Shown: one piece after another, positions 8,721 to 16,774 of the stretch
Numbering within the stretch: the first letter of the stretch is position 1
Layout of the letters: every line of letters starts with the position of its first letter
DNA from: Bacteroidales bacterium H5
Lineage (GTDB): Bacteria; Bacteroidota; Bacteroidia; Bacteroidales; Muribaculaceae
Assembly (NCBI GenBank): GCA_001701225.1
Contig: DAAQ01000030.1
Location: 1 to 64,000 of the forward strand
Reading direction: 5' to 3'
Length of the DNA stretch: 64,000 bases
The notes under the pieces: generated by a model
What the model was told of the DNA's origin: nothing
Databases searched by the model: none
Seen by the model: only the letters and a program-made list of their open reading frames with translations
Program-made: the position numbers and the translations under genes

Positions 8721-10088
8721 ATGTATCGAAAGAAATTTATGCTGATGCTGATGCTGGCGCTGACCACCCAGACATCCCCCGCAGCCGTCATGACCCTGGA
8801 GGAATGCCGCGGCATGGCGGTGGAGAACAACAAGGAACTGCGCATGGCCGACAAAAGCAAGGAGGCCGCATACTATGTGCGCAAGTCGGCGTTCACGGCC
8901 TATCTGCCTAAGGTCTCTGCCACGGGACTGTATATGCACACCGGTAAGGAACTGTCATTGCTGAGCGACGAACAGAAGACCACACTCTCGGGTCTCGGTG
9001 ACGCCGTAGGGATTCCGGCCCTCAACGCGGCCGGACAGGGACTTGTCGACGCGCTCCGCACCGACACGCGCAATATGGCGGGAGCTGCCGTGATGCTGAC
9101 CCAGCCCCTCTATACGGGAGGTAAGATACGTGCATACAACAATATCGCACGCCACGCCGAGAGGATAGCCGGAAACAAACGTGAGCAGAAATATCAGGAA
9201 CTCATAGCCGATGTCGACGAGACGTACTGGAACATCGTACAGCTCACCGCACGCCTCAGGCTCGCCGAGAGCTACCGCGACCTTGTAAGGACACTCGACA
9301 GCGATGTCGAGCAGATGATAGATGCCGGATTCGCCACAAAGGCCGATGGACTGAGCGTGAAGGTAAAGGTGAACGAGGCGGACGTGACCATAATCAAGGT
9401 CGAGAACGGGATAGAACTGCTGAAGATGCGCATGTGCGAGATCTGCGGCCTCCCCCTCGACTCTGACATAACACTTGCCGACGAGGATGCCACCGCACTG
9501 CCGGACATGAATGAATGTGCCGACATCAGCCCCTACGCATACGAAGACCGCCCGGAGCTGTCGGCTCTCGGGACAGCCGTGAGGATATATGACGAGAAAG
9601 TACGTCTGGCCCGCGCAGAGTACATGCCTACCGTGGCCCTGACAGGAGGCTACTTTGCCAGCTATCCCTCGGTGTTCAACAGCTTTGAGAAAAAATTCAA
9701 GGGGACATGGAACATCGGCGTGGCTGTCAATCTTCCCATCCTTACATGGGGCGACCGCACATATAAGGTAAAAGCCGCCAAGGCCGAGGCCGAGAGCGCA
9801 AGGCTCGAGCTGGAAGAGGTGCGCGAGAAGATAGAGCTGCAGGTGTCGCAGAGCCGCCAGAAAGTACGCGAGGCACACGAACGCTATGCCGCATCCCTGA
9901 GCAGTCAGGCCGAGGCTGACGAGAACCTGCGATATGCCACACTCGGGATGAAGGAGGGGGTAATCCCCGTCAGCAATGTCATCGAGGCACAAACCGCGTG
10001 GCTCGCAGCCAAGACCAATCTCCTCTCGGCCGACATAGACCTGAGGCTGGCATACGTATATCTGAGAAAAGCGACAGGAACCATCTGA
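8721..10088 (+). CDS. TolC-family outer membrane efflux protein
   Basis: Outer-membrane channel component of a tripartite exporter, 455 residues from the ATG at 8721. That start is preferred to the frame's earlier ATG at 8670 because AACAGGA precedes it and a signal peptide follows at once (MYRKKFMLMLMLALTTQTSPA). Two OEP repeats are visible: long helices around MTLEECRGMAVENNKELRMA and again EDRPELSALGTAVRIYDEK, with the coiled segments EKIELQVSQSRQKVREAHER. It is the first gene of an operon with an HlyD-like adaptor and two ABC-2 permeases. Substrate unknown. Confidence 0.92.
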   Translation: MYRKKFMLMLMLALTTQTSPAAVMTLEECRGMAVENNKELRMADKSKEAAYYVRKSAFTAYLPKVSATGLYMHTGKELSLLSDEQKTTLSGLGDAVGIPALNAAGQGLVDALRTDTRNMAGAAVMLTQPLYTGGKIRAYNNIARHAERIAGNKREQKYQELIADVDETYWNIVQLTARLRLAESYRDLVRTLDSDVEQMIDAGFATKADGLSVKVKVNEADVTIIKVENGIELLKMRMCEICGLPLDSDITLADEDATALPDMNECADISPYAYEDRPELSALGTAVRIYDEKVRLARAEYMPTVALTGGYFASYPSVFNSFEKKFKGTWNIGVAVNLPILTWGDRTYKVKAAKAEAESARLELEEVREKIELQVSQSRQKVREAHERYAASLSSQAEADENLRYATLGMKEGVIPVSNVIEAQTAWLAAKTNLLSADIDLRLAYVYLRKATGTI

Positions 10089-10112
10089 CCAAATTAAAAC
10101 CATACCGACACA

Positions 10113-11099
10113 ATGAAAAAGAAAAACCGTAACGTGATAATAATCTCCTCAGCCATAATAATGGCCGTAATAGCTATCGTCGTAGCCGTAGGGCTCTGCA
10201 TACCAGAGCCTGAGGAAATCATCCAGGGACAGGCAGAGACTTCAGACTACCGTGTATCCAGCAAGATTCCGGCCCGCATACTCGAGATACGTGTCTCCGA
10301 GGGTGATGCGGTGAGCCGTGGCGATACCCTCGTGATACTCGAGGCACCTGACATTGATGCCAAACTCGCCCAGGCACAGGCCGCACTCGATGCCGCCAAA
10401 GCTGTAGAACAGAAGGCTACGACAGGCGCGAGACGCGAGCAGATACAGTCGGCATACGAGGTATGGCAGAAGGCCGTAGCCGGGCGTGAGGTGGCCGAGA
10501 AGACCTATAACCGTGTGAACCGGCTGTTTGAGAGCGGTGTCATGCCCGAGCAGAAACGCGACGAGGCACTGGCCAACTACCGTGCCATGACAGCCTCCGA
10601 GAATGCCGCAAGGGCACAATACGAGATGGCCGTCAACGGCTCGCGCCATGAGGACATCAGCGCCGCACGCGCACAGACCTCACGCGCCATGGGTGCCGTC
10701 AGCGAGGTGTCGTCATACGTCAGCGAGACGGTCCTGACAGCAAGCGCCGACGGCGTGGTGACCGAGATATTCCCCGAACCAGGCGAGCTCGTGGGCTCCG
10801 GGGCTCCGATAATGAACGTGGCCCGTACTGACGATATGTGGTTTACATTCAATGTCAGGGAGGACAAGCTGCCCGGCCTGACAGTCGGGACAGAGGCCGA
10901 GGTATATGTCCCCGCATTCGACAAGGATGTCAAGGTGAAGGTGACCCGTGTCAAGGAGGTGGGAAGTTTCGCCACATGGAAAGCCACCAAGGCGCTCGAC
11001 AAGTTCGACCTCAAGACTTTCGAGGTGCAGGCCTATCCCGCCGACCCGTCTGAGCTGACCGGGCTGCGCGGAGGCATGTCGGCCGTGATGGAACGATAA
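10113..11099 (+). CDS. HlyD/YbhG-like periplasmic adaptor
   Basis: Membrane-fusion protein of 328 residues that should bridge the inner-membrane permeases and the TolC channel. Seen: an uncleaved N-terminal membrane anchor (VIIISSAIIMAVIAIVVAVG, residues 9-28), a biotinyl-lipoyl-like half-domain (VSEGDAVSRGDTLVILEAPD), a long alpha-helical hairpin (residues about 85-205) rich in Ala, Glu and Arg, the second lipoyl half (TASADGVVTEIFPEPGELVG) and a beta-barrel domain. It sits 24 bases after the TolC gene and 12 before the first permease. Confidence 0.9.
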   Translation: MKKKNRNVIIISSAIIMAVIAIVVAVGLCIPEPEEIIQGQAETSDYRVSSKIPARILEIRVSEGDAVSRGDTLVILEAPDIDAKLAQAQAALDAAKAVEQKATTGARREQIQSAYEVWQKAVAGREVAEKTYNRVNRLFESGVMPEQKRDEALANYRAMTASENAARAQYEMAVNGSRHEDISAARAQTSRAMGAVSEVSSYVSETVLTASADGVVTEIFPEPGELVGSGAPIMNVARTDDMWFTFNVREDKLPGLTVGTEAEVYVPAFDKDVKVKVTRVKEVGSFATWKATKALDKFDLKTFEVQAYPADPSELTGLRGGMSAVMER

Positions 11100-11111
11100 A
11101 ACCGAAACGTC

Positions 11112-12284
11112 ATGAACGTTACGAGACGCATATTCTCCATCTTCCGCAGGGAGCTCGACTGCTATTCACGCCGTCCCCTCTTCCTGTTCTGTATGGTCCT
11201 CGCCCCGGTGCTGTGCGTGGTGTTCTTCACCACTCTCATGGACAAGGGACTTCCGACAGAGCTCCCGGCGGGAATTGTGGACGAGGACAACACGAACATC
11301 TCGCGCACCATAGTGCGCACCATAGACGCCCTGCAGGAGACTGACATCATACAGTCCTATCCGTCGTTCAGCGAGGCGCGCAGCGCCATGCAGCGTGGAG
11401 AGATTTTCGCTTTCTTCCACATACCTGCCGGCACCACAGAGAAGGCCATCTCCAACCGTCAGCCCAAGATAGCGTTCTACACCGACGAGGCATATTTCGT
11501 ACCCGGCTCCATGCTTATGAAAGACCTGCGCACAGCCTCAGAACTGTCGGGACTTGCCCTCACACGCGAGACCCTCTATGCCAAAGGCGCGACCGAGGAT
11601 GGTGCCATGGCCATCATACAGCCCATCACACTCGACACTCACCCTATCGGCAATCCGACGCTCGACTATGGCGTGTATCTCAACAACATACTTGTGCCGG
11701 GCATCTTCATACTGCTGATAATGCTCTCGACCACATATACCATAGGCATGGAATGGAAGAGCGGCACACAGCGCGAGCTCTACGCCATGGCCGGAAACTC
11801 GTCGGCCATAGCACTCGCCGGCAAGCTGCTGCCGCAGACAATCCTGTTTACCTTGATGTTCGTGTTCTGCGACATGTATTTCTACAGGATAATGCAATAT
11901 CCCTGCAACAGCGGCATAGTGCCGATGATGCTGCTCGGGCTCATCACCGTGCTTGCGTCACAGGCTTTCGGGGTATTCCTGTTCGGTCTCTTCATAGGGC
12001 AGCTGAGGCTCTCCATGTGCCTGTGCTCGCTCTGGGGCATACTCTCGTTCTCGCTGGCCGGGTTCACATATCCCGTCATGGCGATGGATCCGGTGTTGCG
12101 CGGCATGGCATGGCTGTTTCCGCTCAGGCACTATTACCTGATATATGTCAACCAGGCCCTCAACGGTTATTCAATCATCTATGTATGGTCTTCGGTGGCC
12201 GCGCTGGTATGCTTCACGGTATTGCCGCTGCTTGTGTTCCCGCGCTACCGGGCCGCGTTCCTGAAATACAGATACAAACCCTGA
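11112..12284 (+). CDS. ABC-2 type transporter permease (first of two)
   Basis: Inner-membrane permease of the YhhJ/YbhR class, 390 residues. It shows the typical order: one N-terminal membrane segment (residues about 20-40), a large extracytoplasmic domain (about 45-190, with IVDEDNTNISRTIVRTI), and then a cluster of five or six membrane segments to the C-terminus. The partner permease follows 6 bases later with the same layout, so they probably form a heterodimer. No nucleotide-binding subunit is encoded in this operon. Confidence 0.9.
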   Translation: MNVTRRIFSIFRRELDCYSRRPLFLFCMVLAPVLCVVFFTTLMDKGLPTELPAGIVDEDNTNISRTIVRTIDALQETDIIQSYPSFSEARSAMQRGEIFAFFHIPAGTTEKAISNRQPKIAFYTDEAYFVPGSMLMKDLRTASELSGLALTRETLYAKGATEDGAMAIIQPITLDTHPIGNPTLDYGVYLNNILVPGIFILLIMLSTTYTIGMEWKSGTQRELYAMAGNSSAIALAGKLLPQTILFTLMFVFCDMYFYRIMQYPCNSGIVPMMLLGLITVLASQAFGVFLFGLFIGQLRLSMCLCSLWGILSFSLAGFTYPVMAMDPVLRGMAWLFPLRHYYLIYVNQALNGYSIIYVWSSVAALVCFTVLPLLVFPRYRAAFLKYRYKP

Positions 12285-12290
12285 CAAGCG

Positions 12291-13502
12291 ATGAAATCTA
12301 TACTGAACATAATGCAGATATGGTTCAATGAGGTGCGCGACATCTCACGCGACAAGGGCATACTGATATTCATACTGTTCGTACCGCTCATGTATCCCCT
12401 GCTCTACTCGTATGTCTATACCAACGAGACTGTGCGCGAGGTGCCCGTGGTTGTCGTCGACGACAACAATTCCACCCTGAGCCGAGAGATACTCCGCAAG
12501 ATGGATGCTACGCCGGACGTGCATATCATAGCCCGCTGCAACGACATGGCCGAGGCTGAGGAATACCTCAAGAGACAGGAGGCTTACGGCATTGTCAATA
12601 TTCCCGCCGACCTGACCAAGGAGCTCACACGGGGCCATCAGGTACCTCTGGGCATATATTGCGACATGGGCAGCATGCTCTATTACAAGGCCCTGCTGCT
12701 CGCTGCCACCAATGTCTCGCTCGAGGTCAACAAGGACATCAAGGTAATTTTTTATGCCGCCGGGAGCACAGACCGTCAGGACGAGATCAGCAGGATGCCG
12801 ATCGAATATGATTATGTGCCGCTCTATAATCCTCAGAGCGGATTCGCGGCATTCCTGATTCCGCCGGTTCTGATGCTGATAATCCAGCAGACACTCCTGC
12901 TCGGCATAGGTATGTCGATGGGCAACTCGCGCGAGAAGAATATGGGGAGCGTCATCCCCTTCCATCCGTACTACAAGAATCCCGTGCATATCGTCATCGG
13001 CAAGGCCCTCCCATATTTCATGCTCTACATCATCCTTGCCCTCTATATGTTCACGGTGGTGACACGCGCCTTCACACTGCCGCAGCTTGGAGACTACCGC
13101 ACTTTCGTTGCCTTCGCAGTGCCGTACATTCTCGCCTGCATATTCCTGGCCATGGTGATGTCGGCATTCATCTACCGGCGTGAGGACTGCATACTGCTGC
13201 TTGTATTCCTGTCGGTGCCGATGCTGTTCCTGTCGGGCATTTCGTGGCCTGCGGCCTGTATGCCACGGTTCTGGAAATATGTGTCATACATTTTTCCCTC
13301 GACATTCGGCATGAACGGATATGTGCGCATCACCGCCACCGGAGCCTCGCTCCACGACATCCGCACCGAATATATGGCCCTGTGGATTCAGGCCGGGACA
13401 TATTTCATACTCGCCTGCATATTCTACCGGCGCCAGATAATGGCACTCGTCAACCGATTCCGTAAAAAGACTTCAAGAACCATATTAAATCAACAGACAT
13501 GA
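12291..13502 (+). CDS. ABC-2 type transporter permease (second of two)
   Basis: A 403-residue inner-membrane permease with the same architecture as its neighbour: an N-terminal membrane segment (GILIFILFVPLMYPLLYSYV), an extracytoplasmic domain starting VVVVDDNNSTLSREILRKM, and a C-terminal block of five or six membrane helices (for example LLLVFLSVPMLFLSGISWP). Its stop codon overlaps the start of the next small gene (ATGA). Together with the TolC and HlyD proteins it should form a drug or lipid exporter; the ATPase must come from elsewhere or be absent (inference). Confidence 0.9.
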   Translation: MKSILNIMQIWFNEVRDISRDKGILIFILFVPLMYPLLYSYVYTNETVREVPVVVVDDNNSTLSREILRKMDATPDVHIIARCNDMAEAEEYLKRQEAYGIVNIPADLTKELTRGHQVPLGIYCDMGSMLYYKALLLAATNVSLEVNKDIKVIFYAAGSTDRQDEISRMPIEYDYVPLYNPQSGFAAFLIPPVLMLIIQQTLLLGIGMSMGNSREKNMGSVIPFHPYYKNPVHIVIGKALPYFMLYIILALYMFTVVTRAFTLPQLGDYRTFVAFAVPYILACIFLAMVMSAFIYRREDCILLLVFLSVPMLFLSGISWPAACMPRFWKYVSYIFPSTFGMNGYVRITATGASLHDIRTEYMALWIQAGTYFILACIFYRRQIMALVNRFRKKTSRTILNQQT

Positions 13503-13729
13503 ACACGGAGACAATCGGCCGCAACGCGATGCGCCTGTGGCAACTCATGAACGACGGCACCGCCTGGTGCTATAACAAGATACGCCAGACGACCCAGTTC
13601 TCGGACCGCGAGATAAACGCTGCCCTCGGATGGCTCGCAAGAGAGGACACCATCGAGATTATCCTTGACCCGGTGTCGGACGAGGAGACATACCGGGTAC
13701 GCCATTTCTGGGACTTGGCCGTAATGTGA
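13499..13729 (+). CDS. small winged-helix protein (DUF2582-like)
   Basis: A 76-residue cytoplasmic protein that starts within the stop codon of the permease gene, so it is translationally coupled. It reads as one winged helix-turn-helix: IGRNAMRLWQLMNDGTAW, then QFSDREINAALGWLAREDTI, then a beta wing. This matches the small winged-helix family (PF10771/DUF2582) common in Bacteroidetes. A DNA-binding role, for instance feedback control of the exporter operon, is plausible but not shown. Confidence 0.8.
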   Translation: MNTETIGRNAMRLWQLMNDGTAWCYNKIRQTTQFSDREINAALGWLAREDTIEIILDPVSDEETYRVRHFWDLAVM

Positions 13730-13812
13730 CCCGAACGGACTGACTCTTTTCATTTCTTCCTTATCTTATCCATGTAGGCCGCAGCTTCACGGCCATCGGA
13801 TTTCCTGTGTGA

Positions 13813-13844
13813 TCAGGCCGCGGCTGGAGATAGCCGCGGCCTGA
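13813..13844. terminator. bidirectional hairpin between convergent genes
   Basis: A perfect 13-bp stem, TCAGGCCGCGGCT (13813-13825) with AGCCGCGGCCTGA (13832-13844), closes a 6-base loop. It lies between the winged-helix gene (plus) and the outer-membrane receptor gene (minus), where it can stop both transcripts. T runs are poor (GTTTCC on the plus side), so termination may need help. Nothing else is seen in 13730-13875. Confidence 0.7.
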
Positions 13845-13875
13845 GTTTCCATAAGCCGGCCTCATTCCCGCAATA

Positions 13876-16185
13876 CTAAAGACGTGATTTCTCCGAATTC
13901 CCGGCACCGGTGCCACGGTAACGGTCACGGGTAGTGTTGAAGCGGTACTGGAGGGTGAGCACTACCGAACGGCCGGGCGTGAAATTATTCTGGACAAGCT
14001 TCACGGCATCGTTGTGCATCATGGCATTGTTGCCGGATGTGTTGAACAGGTCCTTCGCCTCAAGGGTGACGCTGAAGGCATTGTTGAGTAATCCTTTGTA
14101 AATCTTGGCATTGACACACCATGGAGTGTTCGAGACTTTCATATTATTGTCCCACGTATGTGTCATCAGTTGTGCGTCGACATTAAGCCAGATGTCGAAA
14201 GGGAGATGAATTGCGTTCTGCCATTGGAACAGAAACCCGGGAGTATTCATTTTCATAGGCTTGCCGTCGACCGGCAGCGTGAGCCACTGCTTCATCATGC
14301 CGACATTCACGCGAGGCGACCATACTCCGACTTTGAACTGACCGCCGACAAATGCCTGAAGATAATGGCGCCGGTCAAGATTTGCCGTGCGAATGATGGT
14401 TGCCTCCCCATCAACTCCGTAAGGCTCTGTGATGTGATATACGCCGTCCTTGAAATATGTGTAGGAGACCTGGGCGAAGAAATGGCGCCACTGTGCCATA
14501 TACTCCACCGTCTGCATCTTTGTCGGCCTCAGATAGGGGTTGCCGGTCTCATAAGTGAGGCGGTTGATATAGCTGACAGCTCCGTCGAGCTGACCGTAGC
14601 CGGGTCGGACAGTTTTACCTGAATAGTTCAGTCCCATACGGACATTACCTATCTGAGTGGAGACATTCAGCGAGGGAAACAGATTGTTATAGGTCTTGCT
14701 TTGACCGTCACGATGCTCTCCCATCTCATAATAATCAAATTTCACATGCTCAAAGCGGAGTCCGACACCGACATTGAAGCGACCGAATTGCCGCCCAAAC
14801 TCAACAAAAGCGGCGATATTGCTTTCATCCACACGGTTGTCGGCATCGGAAACTTCCGGGATGTTTGCAGTAAAAAGATTTGTAGTGCGCGTGTCAGTGT
14901 ATTCCTCGCCAAACCTAATCTGTCCCTGCCAGAGAGGATGACTGACGACTAATTTCTCGGCAAACATTCGGTTGCGGTTGGTCGATTCAGTGCTTACATT
15001 GCGGTTATCCCCTGTTTCGCTGAGTTCATCATTCAATGAAAGCTCACGGTTTTTATACCAAAGAAAATCCGCATTAAAGTCGATAGTGAATTTGCCGACA
15101 ATGCCGTTATAGTATAGGTTGACATTATGGCGCGGGAGTGCCGTTGATCTATTGTTTACGTCAGAATTATAGCGGTCAAGTAACGCTCCGTTCTGCCAGA
15201 CTTCACTCGGAATAGTTCCGATTGTATGGTGGCGGTTCCAGCGGTCCTGATAATAAGCGCCGATGCTGTGCCTGTCATTGAACATGAAGGAAAAGCCGAC
15301 TTTGCCTGTCATATCGTTGTAATTCTCTCGCCATATTGTGCGGATTGACTGGTTATATCTTCCTGCCGGTGTCGTGGTCGCCATGTCGTTAAGACGATCA
15401 TTGCGGTTATTACCATACCACCAGCCGTAGTTGGCGAACACTTCAAGTCCTTTGGTGCGGTATTTCAGGTCGATTGAGTTACCTGTGCGGAAATAGTATT
15501 GAAAACCGTTGTCGGAACGGAAAGTACCACTGAATCCGTCGCCTTTCGGAGGTTTCGTGCGGATAATAATCACGGACTTCACATTTGCAGCATAAGAGGC
15601 TCCCGGATTGGTTATTACAGAAACATTCTTGATGTCATTGGAATTGAGTTGCGATAGTTCCTGAAGGTCGTTGACCTTGCGACCGTTGATGTAGATTGTC
15701 GGCTCGCCTTTGCCGAAGACTTCCAGTTTGCCGTCATTCTCCACAACCATCGGCACTCGTGTCAGCACGTCATTTGCCGTACCTGCGATGGCAAGCGAGC
15801 TACCCTCGACATTGGTGACGAGTGCATTTCCTTTCATCGTCGTTGAGGGTCGTGTGGCGCGTACTACCACTTCTCCAAGTTCCACCGTAGAAGGCGTAAG
15901 TTTGATTGTCCCCAAATAGCCCGAAGCAGGGACCGGGACTACGGCGGTTTCATGTCCGACAAAAGAACATTTTGCGGTGAGACTTCCGGCGACATCGGTA
16001 GGGATAGAGAACATACCGGCTTGGTCGGTGACAGTACCAGTTATATAGGTCGAGTCGCGGTACAACACTACGTTGACATAGTCGAGGGGAGCAGCGTTCT
16101 CTCCGACCACTTTACCTGAAATCTCGCGGCCATATACAGCAGTCACGGCCATAAATGCCATTAAGAGTGTAAAAAACTTATTCAT
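13876..16185 (-). CDS. outer-membrane beta-barrel receptor (TonB-dependent-receptor-like, OMP_b-brl_3 type)
   Basis: A 769-residue outer-membrane protein with a clear signal peptide (MNKFFTLLMAFMAVTAVYG). After it come a carboxypeptidase-regulatory-like beta-sandwich (REISGKVVGENAAPLDYVNV, residues about 20-100), a plug-like domain (DVLTRVPMVVENDGKLEVFG and PTIYINGRKVNDLQEL, about 125-215) and a long barrel rich in aromatic beta strands. No TonB box is obvious. The C-terminal tail is hydrophilic, so it does not end in the usual aromatic residue. It follows a small lipoprotein gene by 13 bases in one operon with its own promoter and lies downstream of a TPR-LuxR regulator gene. Ligand unknown. 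Confidence 0.85.
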   Translation of the reverse strand: MNKFFTLLMAFMAVTAVYGREISGKVVGENAAPLDYVNVVLYRDSTYITGTVTDQAGMFSIPTDVAGSLTAKCSFVGHETAVVPVPASGYLGTIKLTPSTVELGEVVVRATRPSTTMKGNALVTNVEGSSLAIAGTANDVLTRVPMVVENDGKLEVFGKGEPTIYINGRKVNDLQELSQLNSNDIKNVSVITNPGASYAANVKSVIIIRTKPPKGDGFSGTFRSDNGFQYYFRTGNSIDLKYRTKGLEVFANYGWWYGNNRNDRLNDMATTTPAGRYNQSIRTIWRENYNDMTGKVGFSFMFNDRHSIGAYYQDRWNRHHTIGTIPSEVWQNGALLDRYNSDVNNRSTALPRHNVNLYYNGIVGKFTIDFNADFLWYKNRELSLNDELSETGDNRNVSTESTNRNRMFAEKLVVSHPLWQGQIRFGEEYTDTRTTNLFTANIPEVSDADNRVDESNIAAFVEFGRQFGRFNVGVGLRFEHVKFDYYEMGEHRDGQSKTYNNLFPSLNVSTQIGNVRMGLNYSGKTVRPGYGQLDGAVSYINRLTYETGNPYLRPTKMQTVEYMAQWRHFFAQVSYTYFKDGVYHITEPYGVDGEATIIRTANLDRRHYLQAFVGGQFKVGVWSPRVNVGMMKQWLTLPVDGKPMKMNTPGFLFQWQNAIHLPFDIWLNVDAQLMTHTWDNNMKVSNTPWCVNAKIYKGLLNNAFSVTLEAKDLFNTSGNNAMMHNDAVKLVQNNFTPGRSVVLTLQYRFNTTRDRYRGTGAGNSEKSRL

Positions 16186-16198
16186 ATAGCGTCAATTT

Positions 16199-16615
16199 TT
16201 ATCTTTTTCTAAGTTCAATAAGGGCATCTATCAAACTGCCGTCCAAGTCGATGCCTTTTTCTTCCATCTTGTCGCTCACCTTTTGTTTGATATCACCAAG
16301 GATGTGTGTGTCCATTTCCTCCCAGGAATAAATCTCTGAGCAGTCATCATTGGTAGTGACACGCGCATTATATTCAGTGCGGTTGCCGGCAGAATCAGTG
16401 ACATAGCATATAATCACTGCCTGGAATTTGTCATCATCAAGTTCACGTGCATATGACTTGCCTACGTATTGGATGCCGGGAACGGAGTCAAGACGGGCAA
16501 GAGTCGCCTGTTCAAGATTCCTGTCACGCAGCTCTCCTTTCGTTGGAGAACATGAGGCGATGGCGAATGACACCATCAGAAAGAGAAGCGCGAGAGTGTA
16601 GTTTATTGTCTTCAT
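16199..16615 (-). CDS. small hypothetical lipoprotein
   Basis: A 138-residue protein with a lipoprotein signal (lipobox AIASC, cysteine at residue 22) followed by a soluble domain. I recognise no family. It contains QYVGKSYARELDDDKFQAVI and a possible beta-sheet core with NRTEYNARVTTNDD, then a charged C-terminal helix. It is the first gene of a two-gene operon with the beta-barrel receptor, so it may sit at the outer membrane as a partner (inference). Confidence 0.75.
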   Translation of the reverse strand: MKTINYTLALLFLMVSFAIASCSPTKGELRDRNLEQATLARLDSVPGIQYVGKSYARELDDDKFQAVIICYVTDSAGNRTEYNARVTTNDDCSEIYSWEEMDTHILGDIKQKVSDKMEEKGIDLDGSLIDALIELRKR

Positions 16616-16645
16616 TTCACATCAGGTTTTAATGATTTTCTGATG

Positions 16646-16678
16646 CAAAATTACATCCAAAACGATTTTAACACCAAA
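16646..16678 (-). promoter_or_regulatory. promoter of the lipoprotein-receptor operon
   Basis: On the minus strand TTTG (16678-16675) and TAATTTTG (16653-16646) are 21 bp apart, a close match to the Bacteroidetes consensus. Transcription would start about 25 bases before the lipoprotein ATG. Confidence 0.78.
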
Positions 16679-16698
16679 TATAAAAGTCTTAATACACA

Positions 16699-16732
16699 AG
16701 ATGCAACCCGCTGAAAATCAGGGGTTGCATCT
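16699..16732 (-). terminator. probable terminator of the TPR-LuxR regulator gene
   Basis: AGATGCAACCC (16699-16709) and GGGTTGCATCT (16722-16732) form a perfect 11-bp stem with a 12-base loop, 43 bases past the regulator's stop codon. Only a loose T-rich tract follows on the minus strand. It sits just upstream of the next promoter, so it separates the two transcripts. Confidence 0.6.
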
Positions 16733-16774
16733 CTTAAAAGTCTTAATGAAGCCTTGTGCCTTCTTAATGGGCCC

